From: CAITJF01 sp032654645
GTDB lineage: Bacteria > Pseudomonadota > Gammaproteobacteria > Burkholderiales > Gallionellaceae
Direction: 5' to 3'
Assembly (NCBI GenBank): GCA_032654645.1
Contig: JAULAW010000005.1
Location: 620,001-684,000 of the forward strand
DNA length: 64,000 nucleotides
Made by a program: the position numbers and the translations under genes. Under the pieces are notes generated by a model. The model did no database searches and was not told the DNA's origin. It worked only from the letters and a program-made list of their open reading frames with translations. Of the stretch, positions 7,049 through 14,312 are shown one piece after another; position 1 is the first letter of the stretch, and each line of letters opens with the position of its first letter.

Positions 7049-9484
7049 ATGGTGGTATTGACGGTGCTTGTAATGCTGGCGGTGGCGATATTGTTGGCCT
7101 TCTTCCGCGCATCCATCTGGGGTTGGCTGTTGGCGATACTGGTCTTCGTTCCAGTCATTGCCATCCAAAGCCGGGCTTCTGCTGATGCGTTTCAAATCAT
7201 CATCATCGTGCTGGCCTTGGTTGTTGCGGTGCTGGGCATACCCTTGTTGCGCCGCGTGCTGGTAAGCAGTTTCATTCTCAAGATTTTCCGCAAAATACTT
7301 CCGCAGGTTTCGCAAACCGAACAGGAGGCGCTTGATGCGGGAACGGTGTGGTGGGATGGCGACCTGTTCAGCGGAAACCCGGACTGGCACAAGCTGCTGG
7401 CTTACCCCAAGCCTGCACTGACCGCCGAAGAACAGTCTTTCCTCGATAACGAAACTGAAACCTTGTGCGCCATGGTCGATGACTGGGACATTACCCACGT
7501 GCGTCAGGATTTGTCGCCACAGGCGTGGCAGTTCATCAAGGACAAAGGCTTCTTCGGCATGATTATTCCTAAGCAGTATGGCGGGCTGGAATTTTCCGCG
7601 CAGGCGCATTCGGCGGTGGTGTCCAAGCTGGCATCTCGCAGTGCGTCACTCACGGTGACGGCGATGGTGCCGAATTCGCTCGGCCCGGCGGAGTTGTTGC
7701 TGCACTACGGCACGCCGGAACAGAAAGAGAAATATCTGCGCGGGCTGGCGCAGGGCAGGGAAGTGCCATGCTTCGCGCTGACCGGGCCGTTCGCCGGTTC
7801 CGATGCGGGTGCGATTCCCGATTACGGCATCGTGAGCCGGGGCGAATTCAACGGCCAGACGGATGTGCTCGGCATACGCGTGACCTGGGAGAAGCGCTAT
7901 ATCACGCTCGCTCCGGTTGCCACGTTGCTCGGGCTGGCTTTCAAGTTGTATGACCCGGATCATCTGCTCGGTGAGGAAACGTCACGCGGCATCACCCTCG
8001 CGCTGATCCCGACCGATACACCCGGCGTGCAGGTTGGGCGGCGTCATTTTCCGCTTAACGCAGCATTCCAGAACGGACCAACTTCCGGCAAGGACGTGTT
8101 CATACCGATGGAGTACATCATCGGCGGGCAGGAGCGCATCGGCCAGGGCTGGCGCATGTTGATGGAATGCCTGGCGGCGGGGCGCTCGATTTCATTGCCT
8201 GCCGGTGCCACCGGCAGCTGCAAACTGGCGGCGCGAACCAGCGGGGCATATTGCAGGGTGCGCAAGCAATTCAAGCTGCCCATCGGTAAATTCGAAGGCG
8301 TGGAAGAAGCGCTGGCGCGTATCGGCGGCAATATCTACATGATGGATGCGGCGCGCAAGATGACCGCGCAGGCGGTGGACATGGGCGAAAAACCATCGGT
8401 GATTTCCGCCATCGTCAAATACCATTGCACCGAGCGCGCGCGCGCGGTCATCAACGACGCGATGGACGTGCATGGCGGTAAGGGAATTTGCATGGGGCCC
8501 AGCAATTACCTGGCGCGTAACTATCAACAAGCCCCCATCGGCATCACGGTGGAAGGCGCGAATATCCTGACGCGCAGTATGATTATTTTCGGCCAGGGCG
8601 CGATCCGCGCCCATCCTTATGTGCTCAAGGAAATCCAGGCGGCGCACGATAGCGACCCGGAACGTGCGGTGAGAAATTTCGATGTCGCGCTGCTCGGCCA
8701 CCTCAGCTTCAGCTTGAGCAACGCGGCGCGCGCATTGATATTCGGGCTCACTGGCGGAAGCGGCATTCCGGTTCCGGCGGGCGACGCGACGCGGCGTTAC
8801 TACCAGCAATTGACGCGCTACTCCTCTGCCTTTGCGCTGGCTGCTGACGTGGCGATGCTGGTGCTCGGCGGCAGCCTCAAACGCCAGGAAAAGATTTCCG
8901 CGCGCCTGGGTGATGTGCTGAGCCAGATGTATTTATGCTCGGCGACGCTCAAGCGTTTCGAGGACGATGGTTGCCCGGATGAAGATTTGCCGCTGCTGCA
9001 CTGGGCGCTGCAGGATGCGCTGTACATAATACAAGTGGCGTTCGACGGCGTGCTGCAAAATTTCCCCAGCCGTATTGCTGCCTTGGCCTTGCGTGCACTC
9101 ATCTTTCCATTGGGCCGTTGTCTTGCACCGCCATCTGACAAACTCGGGCATCAAGTGGCTGCGCTGTTGCTGCAACCCGGCACCGCACGTGACCGCCTGA
9201 CGGCGGGCATGTATCTGCCCAGCGACGAGAGCAGTGCAGTGGGTGCACTGGAAGCTGCGCTGCACAGCACGCTGGTCTGCGAACCGTTACAGGCCAAGCT
9301 GGAAGAAGCGCGCAAGGACGGCAAACTAAAGGCGCTGGAAGAATTGCTGCGCATCGCCGAAGCGCGCGACAATGGCATTATCAGTGCTGAACAAGCGTTG
9401 CAACTGGAACGCGACTACGCCCTGCGCCGCACGGTCATCATGGTGGACGATTTCGCGCCGGAAGAGTTGAAGGCGGGGCATTGA
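7049..9484 (+). CDS. fadE: acyl-CoA dehydrogenase, FadE type, membrane-anchored
   Basis: Catalyses the first, FAD-dependent step of beta-oxidation (acyl-CoA to trans-2-enoyl-CoA). The 811 aa match the long FadE class (E. coli FadE 814). Residues about 1-75 form two to three hydrophobic segments (VVLTVLVMLAVAILLAFF and later), so the enzyme is probably held at the inner membrane. The dehydrogenase core spans about 130-560, with ALTGPFAGSDAG, the GGKGICMG segment and TVEGAN near residue 502, which carries the expected catalytic glutamate; a FadE-specific C-terminal domain of about 250 aa follows. First gene of the fatty-acid cluster; GAGCGG upstream of ATG 7049 is the likely ribosome site. Confidence 0.93.
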   Translation: MVVLTVLVMLAVAILLAFFRASIWGWLLAILVFVPVIAIQSRASADAFQIIIIVLALVVAVLGIPLLRRVLVSSFILKIFRKILPQVSQTEQEALDAGTVWWDGDLFSGNPDWHKLLAYPKPALTAEEQSFLDNETETLCAMVDDWDITHVRQDLSPQAWQFIKDKGFFGMIIPKQYGGLEFSAQAHSAVVSKLASRSASLTVTAMVPNSLGPAELLLHYGTPEQKEKYLRGLAQGREVPCFALTGPFAGSDAGAIPDYGIVSRGEFNGQTDVLGIRVTWEKRYITLAPVATLLGLAFKLYDPDHLLGEETSRGITLALIPTDTPGVQVGRRHFPLNAAFQNGPTSGKDVFIPMEYIIGGQERIGQGWRMLMECLAAGRSISLPAGATGSCKLAARTSGAYCRVRKQFKLPIGKFEGVEEALARIGGNIYMMDAARKMTAQAVDMGEKPSVISAIVKYHCTERARAVINDAMDVHGGKGICMGPSNYLARNYQQAPIGITVEGANILTRSMIIFGQGAIRAHPYVLKEIQAAHDSDPERAVRNFDVALLGHLSFSLSNAARALIFGLTGGSGIPVPAGDATRRYYQQLTRYSSAFALAADVAMLVLGGSLKRQEKISARLGDVLSQMYLCSATLKRFEDDGCPDEDLPLLHWALQDALYIIQVAFDGVLQNFPSRIAALALRALIFPLGRCLAPPSDKLGHQVAALLLQPGTARDRLTAGMYLPSDESSAVGALEAALHSTLVCEPLQAKLEEARKDGKLKALEELLRIAEARDNGIISAEQALQLERDYALRRTVIMVDDFAPEELKAGH

Positions 9485-9529
9485 TGAAGATAAACTCTTT
9501 ATTCGCAGATTCACACAGATTAAACAACC

Positions 9530-9606
9530 GTAGGGCGCAATAACCAACGGGCATTGCGCCGCAATATTTTCATCCGGTGCAATGCGCTACGCTTATTGCA
9601 CCCTAT
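9530..9606. repeat. REP-like imperfect palindrome between fadE and the SDR gene
   Basis: TAGGGCGCAATAA at the left pairs with TTATTGCACCCTA at the right (one mismatch), and an internal pair GGGCGCAAT/ATTGCGCC is also present. Non-coding, a type widely scattered in betaproteobacterial spacers. Confidence 0.6.
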
Positions 9607-9658
9607 GCAAGCTACGCTTATCGAGGCTACGAGATGAAAAGTGGGTGGGACTCCGGCA

Positions 9659-10495
9659 ATGAATGATCTGCATGGCAAAACAATTTTTATCACCGGTTCC
9701 AGCCGTGGCATCGGGCGCGAGATTGCGTTGCGCTGCGCGCGCGATGGCGCGAGCCTGGTGATCACCGGAAAGTCTGCAGAGCCGCACGCCAAGCTGCCCG
9801 GCACCATACACAGCGTGGCTGCCGAAGTGGAGCAGACGGGCGGCAAGGCGCTGGCAATCCAGCTTGACGTACGCGATGAACAGGCGATCAAGGCTGCGGT
9901 GGAGCAGGCGGCGCAGCATTTCGGCGGCATAGATGTGCTGGTCAACAACGCCAGCGCGATCAACCTGACGGACACGCTCAATACACCAGCCAAACGTCTC
10001 GACCTGATGTGGGAGGTGAACATGCGCGCCACCTTTCTCGCATCGCAAGCCTGCATCCCCTTTCTTAAAAAATCTGCCAACCCTCATATCCTCACGCTGT
10101 CGCCGCCGCTCAACCTGGATGCAAAGTGGTTCGCGCCGCATCTGGCCTACAGCATTTCCAAATACGGCATGAGCTTGTGTGCGCTGGGTTTGGCGCGAGA
10201 GTTCGCCGCCGACGGCAGCGGGGTTAAAGGTATAGGGGTGAATTGCCTGTGGCCGCGCACCACCATCGCCACCGCCGCCGTCGAATTCAATTTCCCCGAA
10301 GCCATCCTGCGCGCCTCGCGCAAACCGGCCATCGTGGCAGATGCGGCGTACCATATCCTGACGCGCGATAGCCGCACTTGCAGCGGCAACTTCTTCGTGG
10401 ATGAGCAAGTGTTGCGCGAAGCGGGAGTGGAGGATTTTGAGCAGTATGCGGTGACGCCGGGGGTGGCGTTGTTCAACGATATTTTTCTCGACTGA
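9659..10495 (+). CDS. short-chain dehydrogenase/reductase, HSDL2-like
   Basis: A 278-residue classical-type SDR. It shows the NAD(P)-binding TGSSRGIGREIA near residue 14, the NNAS motif, and the active-site YSISK (Tyr-X3-Lys) preceded by LSPPLNL, which supplies the serine. The overall pattern (KSAEPHAKLPGTIHSVAAEVE and the TCSGNFFVDEQVLREAGVEDFEQY ending) is that of the catalytic part of hydroxysteroid-dehydrogenase-like protein 2; the SCP2 domain of the eukaryotic protein is absent. Start ATG 9659 follows GGGTGGGA by eight nt; an in-frame GTG at 9641 is less likely. Between fadE and the acyl-CoA ligase it probably acts on a fatty-acyl or related carbonyl substrate; the exact substrate is unknown. 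Confidence 0.85.
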   Translation: MNDLHGKTIFITGSSRGIGREIALRCARDGASLVITGKSAEPHAKLPGTIHSVAAEVEQTGGKALAIQLDVRDEQAIKAAVEQAAQHFGGIDVLVNNASAINLTDTLNTPAKRLDLMWEVNMRATFLASQACIPFLKKSANPHILTLSPPLNLDAKWFAPHLAYSISKYGMSLCALGLAREFAADGSGVKGIGVNCLWPRTTIATAAVEFNFPEAILRASRKPAIVADAAYHILTRDSRTCSGNFFVDEQVLREAGVEDFEQYAVTPGVALFNDIFLD

Positions 10496-10523
10496 CTATT
10501 GATTCGGCCAGAATATGTTTGAA

Positions 10524-10559
10524 GCCCATTCACCTTTCGACAGGCTCAAGGCGAACGGA
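10524..10559. repeat. TTCGACAGGCTCAAGGCGAACGG-type dispersed repeat
   Basis: An imperfect palindrome (TTCACCTT ... AAGGCGAA, one mismatch) around CGACAGGCTC. This sequence type is a very common intergenic repeat of proteobacteria. It sits in the 127-nt spacer before the acyl-CoA ligase gene. Confidence 0.6.
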
Positions 10560-10622
10560 GTTGATACTTCACCATGCCAAATCAATAGGTGTAGATTCAA
10601 TCACTGTTTTTAAGGGGTAGAC

Positions 10623-12431
10623 ATGCCGGAAAATTCAAACCACTACATCAAACCGGAAGAAGCGGTCACATTGCACGGCCTGTTCCTCGAGCGGGTGAAG
10701 CGCTCTCCGGATAACACCGCTTACCGCTATTTCGACATGCATCAGGATGCATGGCTTGCGCTGACTTGGGGGCAGATGCGCGAACAGGTGGCGCGCTGGC
10801 AGGCGGCGCTGCTGCGCGAGAATCTGGCGGCGGGGGATCGTGTTGCCATCATGTTGCGCAACTGCCCGCAATGGGTGATATTCGAACAGGCGGCGATGTC
10901 GCTCGGTCTGGTAGTGGTGCCGTTGTACACGGTGGACAGGCCGGACAACGTGGCTTACATCGTCAACGACGCGCAGGTGAAAGTGTTGCTGTTCGAAACC
11001 GGCGAGCAATGGCAGGACTTGCGCACGGTGATCGGGCAACTGGGCTGCGTGCAGCGTTTCGTGAGCCTGGAAAAAAACTCCGGGAATGGCGGCGGCGACC
11101 CGCGCCTGCAGTGCGAGGATGCGTGGCTGCCGGCGCAGGCGGTGCTGCAACCGGAACGCGAACGCAAGCGCGACGAACTGGCCACCATCATGTACACCTC
11201 TGGCACCACCGGCAAACCCAAGGGCGTGATGCTGTCGCACCACAACATCGTCTACAACGCCTACGTTTCATACATGGTTTTTCCTGTCGGCCAGAATGAC
11301 TGCGCCTTGTCCTTCCTGCCGTTGTCGCACGCCTTCGAGCGCACAGCGGGGTACTGGTTGATGATTGCCGGGGCGACGGTGGCCTACGCGCGTTCCATCC
11401 CCATGCTCGCGGATGACCTGAAAATCATCCATCCCACCATCCTGGTTGCCGTGCCGCGCATTTTCGAGCGTATCTACAGCGCCATCCATGCCAAGCTGGA
11501 AGAAGCGCCGCCGCTGCGGCGCAAGATGTTCACTCTCGCCGTGGATGTCGGCTGGGATCGCTTCGAATATCAGCAGGGGCGTGGCGCGTGGACGCCTAAA
11601 TTATTGCTGTGGCCCGCACTCAAACATCTGGTGGCGGACAAAGTGATGGATCGGCTGGGCGGGCATTTGCGACTTTCCATCAGCGGCGGCGCGGCATTGC
11701 CACCCAAGGTGTCGCGCCTGTTCATCGCGCTCGGCCTGCCACTGATCCAGGGCTATGGCTTGACCGAGACGAGTCCGGTGATAAGCGCAAATCGTATCGA
11801 GCATAACTATCCGGCCAGCGTTGGCTTGCCGATGCCCGACATTGAGGTGCGCATCGGCGCGCAGAATGCGCTGCTGGTGAAGGGGCCGTGCAACATGCTG
11901 GGCTACTGGCACAATCCCGAAGCCACCGCCGCGATGATAGACAAGGACGGCTGGCTGAACACCGGCGACACCGCGAGCATCAGCGCAAGCGGCCACATCA
12001 CCATCACCGGGCGGCTGAAGGAAATCATCGTCATGTCCAACGGCGAGAAAGTGCCGCCCGCCGATATGGAGACCGCCATCCTGCGCGACCCTCTGTTCGA
12101 ACAGTTGATGGTGCATGGCGAGGGGCATCCCTACCTGGTCGTGCTGGCGGTGGTGAATCCGGAGCAATGGCAAGCTTTCGCGCAACAGGTCGGCGTGCGC
12201 CCGGATATGCCGGAATCCCTGCGCGACACGCGCGTCGAGCAGCAGGCGTTGCAGCGTGTGTCTGCCCAGATCGGTGAATTTCCCGGCTATGCCAAGGTGC
12301 GCCGCGTGTTGTTGCTGACGGAGCCGTGGAGCATCGAGAACGGCTTGCTCACGCCGACATTGAAGATCAAGCGCGCCAAAGTATTTGCGCGCTACGAAAA
12401 AGAAATTGCGCAGCTTTATGAGAGGCGTTGA
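10623..12431 (+). CDS. long-chain acyl-CoA synthetase (AMP-forming)
   Basis: Activates fatty acids to acyl-CoA through an acyl-adenylate, the entry step of beta-oxidation. The 602-residue protein has the P-loop-like TSGTTGKPKGVMLSH (about residues 192-206), the AMP-binding block GYGLTETSPVIS, the NTGDTASIS aspartate motif and the hinge GRLKEIIVMSNGEKVPP; a C-terminal lysine for adenylation is expected in the last 20 residues (PTLKIKRAKV). The length and KEIIVMSNGEKV signature resemble the FAA1/bubblegum-like long-chain group more than E. coli FadD. ATG 10623 follows AAGGGGTAG. Linked directly to the next gene (1-nt gap). Confidence 0.92.
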   Translation: MPENSNHYIKPEEAVTLHGLFLERVKRSPDNTAYRYFDMHQDAWLALTWGQMREQVARWQAALLRENLAAGDRVAIMLRNCPQWVIFEQAAMSLGLVVVPLYTVDRPDNVAYIVNDAQVKVLLFETGEQWQDLRTVIGQLGCVQRFVSLEKNSGNGGGDPRLQCEDAWLPAQAVLQPERERKRDELATIMYTSGTTGKPKGVMLSHHNIVYNAYVSYMVFPVGQNDCALSFLPLSHAFERTAGYWLMIAGATVAYARSIPMLADDLKIIHPTILVAVPRIFERIYSAIHAKLEEAPPLRRKMFTLAVDVGWDRFEYQQGRGAWTPKLLLWPALKHLVADKVMDRLGGHLRLSISGGAALPPKVSRLFIALGLPLIQGYGLTETSPVISANRIEHNYPASVGLPMPDIEVRIGAQNALLVKGPCNMLGYWHNPEATAAMIDKDGWLNTGDTASISASGHITITGRLKEIIVMSNGEKVPPADMETAILRDPLFEQLMVHGEGHPYLVVLAVVNPEQWQAFAQQVGVRPDMPESLRDTRVEQQALQRVSAQIGEFPGYAKVRRVLLLTEPWSIENGLLTPTLKIKRAKVFARYEKEIAQLYERR

Positions 12432-12432
12432 A

Positions 12433-12837
12433 ATGAATAACCAGGAAGCTCCGACAACATTGCCGCAGCGCCAGCCTACCCTGCGTGTGGTGGCCATGCC
12501 GTCCGACTGTAGTTACACCGGTGATGTGTTCGGCGGCTGGGTGATGGCGCAGGTGGATCTTGCGGGCAGCATCCCCGCATTGCATCGCGCCAAGGGGCGG
12601 GTAGCTACGGTGGCGGTGAATTCTTTTCTGTTCAAGCAACCTTTGTTCATGGGCGATGTGGTCAGTTTCTACGCCGACATCGTCAAGGTGGGAAACACCT
12701 CCATCACTGTCAACGTTGAGGTGTATGCGCAGCGCGACCCGGCCAAGCCGGTGTGCGTCAAAGTGACCGAGGCTACGCTGACCTATGTCGCCGTGGATGA
12801 CAACCGCCAGCCGCGTATTGTGCCGCCAGCCGATTGA
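12433..12837 (+). CDS. acyl-CoA thioesterase, hotdog fold (YciA-like)
   Basis: A 134-residue hotdog-fold protein that hydrolyses acyl-CoA to free acid and CoA. The PSDCSYTGDVFGGWVMAQVDLAG stretch supplies the conserved glycine-rich turn and catalytic aspartate of the YciA/BACH group; VNSFLFKQPLFMGDVVSFYADIVKVGNTSITV forms the central sheet. ATG 12433 lies one base after the ligase stop, with GAGAGGCG as ribosome site, so the two genes are translationally linked. It probably balances CoA pools during fatty-acid degradation. In-frame upstream starts inside the ligase gene are not needed. Confidence 0.9.
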   Translation: MNNQEAPTTLPQRQPTLRVVAMPSDCSYTGDVFGGWVMAQVDLAGSIPALHRAKGRVATVAVNSFLFKQPLFMGDVVSFYADIVKVGNTSITVNVEVYAQRDPAKPVCVKVTEATLTYVAVDDNRQPRIVPPAD

Positions 12838-12896
12838 AGGCATGATTGCGCAACAGAATAAATGATCCGTTTTTAACCACTACAGGGGAGAAAGTC

Positions 12897-14252
12897 ATGC
12901 AATTGAAGCGAACCTTAATAACTTGTTCCGTTATGGCAGCACTGGCTGCAATGTCCGGAACCGCAGCAGCATCCGGTTTTGCGCTGATCGAGCAGAGCGC
13001 CAGCGGCTTGGGCAATGCCTACGCTGGCGGCGCGGCGGGCGCGGAAGATGCCAGCACTATTTTCTTCAATCCGGCGGGAATGTCGCGCTTGAACGGCAAG
13101 CAGGTTGCGGTGGCAGTACATGCGATCAAGCCTTCGGCGAAGTTTACGGATACGGTTTCGACAACCCCTGCTTCTATATACGGTTTTGGGTCAGCACCTG
13201 TCGGTAAAGACGCTGGTAGCATGGCTGTTGTACCGAGCGCCTATTTTGCTTGGCAGATTGATCCAAAATTGAGTGCCGGTATTGGATTGGGTGCGCCTTT
13301 TGGACTCAAGACAGAATATGACACCAACTGGATGGGGCGCTTTCACGCCATCAAGTCAGAAATCAAGACAGTTAACGTAAATCCATCTGTTGCCTACAAG
13401 GTTGGCGATGGCGTATCTCTTGGGTTCGGAATTGATTGGCAGAAAATCGATGCGGAACTGACTAAGGCGGTCAACTATACTTATTTCGGATTGGGAACGC
13501 CCGCAGGAACGGAGGGCACTAGCAGGCATGTAGCCAGTGACAGTGCGTGGGGCTATAACTTAGGGGCGCTGATTAACGTCAGCCCGAACACGACCGTTGG
13601 AGTGGCCTATCGATCTGCGATGAATTACAAACTCTCAGGTACGGCTACCTATTACGGACGTACCGCAGCGCTAACGGCTGCAACTTTGGCGAATACGACG
13701 TACGCACAACAAATTGGGGATAGTGCAATTAGCGTCGATATCAAATTACCAGCAACTTTTTCTCTCGCGCTGAAATATCAGCCTAACTCGCAGTTGGATA
13801 TTCTGGTTGATGCGACTCAGACCCAGTGGAGTTCGATACAATCCTTCGATATATATCGCAGCAGCGGAATTGCCAGTGGGCTTAGTTTGGAAAGCGTGCC
13901 GTTTAAATGGCGTGACACATGGCGTGTCGCGGTGGGCGCGAACCATCATTACAATGAACAATGGGTGGCTCGCGTAGGGCTGGCTTATGACCAGACTCCA
14001 ACTTCCGACACTTATCGTATTGCCCGCCTCCCTGATAGCGACCGTACTTGGTTGTCATTGGGTGGCCAATACAAACCGAACAAAGCGAGCGCATATGATT
14101 TCGGTTACGCACACCTGTTCATGAAAGATGCAGCGCTCAACATGAACGTGCCAGTGCTGAGTTCTGCCCAAGCGGCTGGGCGGGGTGCGCTCATCGGTAA
14201 CTACAGCAATAAAGTGGACATCCTGAGCGCGCAGTACACCCGCAGTTTTTAA
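12897..14252 (+). CDS. fadL: FadL-type outer-membrane long-chain fatty acid porin
   Basis: The 451-residue precursor starts with a signal peptide (MQLKRTLITCSVMAALAAMSGTAAA, probable cleavage after ASA). The mature N-terminus SGFALIEQSASGLGNAYAGGAAGAEDASTIFFNPAGM is the hatch-domain signature of FadL/TodX proteins, which take hydrophobic molecules through the outer membrane by lateral diffusion. The rest is a 14-stranded barrel pattern ending in a C-terminal aromatic (YTRSF). The ATG at 12897 follows AGGGGAGAAA; a start 51 nt further upstream would spoil the signal peptide. Located inside the beta-oxidation cluster, so the likely cargo is fatty acid. Confidence 0.92.
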   Translation: MQLKRTLITCSVMAALAAMSGTAAASGFALIEQSASGLGNAYAGGAAGAEDASTIFFNPAGMSRLNGKQVAVAVHAIKPSAKFTDTVSTTPASIYGFGSAPVGKDAGSMAVVPSAYFAWQIDPKLSAGIGLGAPFGLKTEYDTNWMGRFHAIKSEIKTVNVNPSVAYKVGDGVSLGFGIDWQKIDAELTKAVNYTYFGLGTPAGTEGTSRHVASDSAWGYNLGALINVSPNTTVGVAYRSAMNYKLSGTATYYGRTAALTAATLANTTYAQQIGDSAISVDIKLPATFSLALKYQPNSQLDILVDATQTQWSSIQSFDIYRSSGIASGLSLESVPFKWRDTWRVAVGANHHYNEQWVARVGLAYDQTPTSDTYRIARLPDSDRTWLSLGGQYKPNKASAYDFGYAHLFMKDAALNMNVPVLSSAQAAGRGALIGNYSNKVDILSAQYTRSF

Positions 14253-14265
14253 TTGGAGTGCATGA

Positions 14266-14294
14266 AAGGGGAGGCGTAGGCCTTCCCTTTTTTT
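14266..14294 (+). terminator. intrinsic terminator after fadL
   Basis: AAGGGGAGGC (14266-14275), loop GTAG, GCCTTCCCTT (14280-14289): a 10-bp stem with one G-U pair, then a seven-T run to 14294. It lies 14 nt after the fadL stop and ahead of the FadN-like gene, whose ribosome site follows directly. Confidence 0.8.
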
Positions 14295-14312
14295 GTTTCT
14301 GGAGAAAAGCAT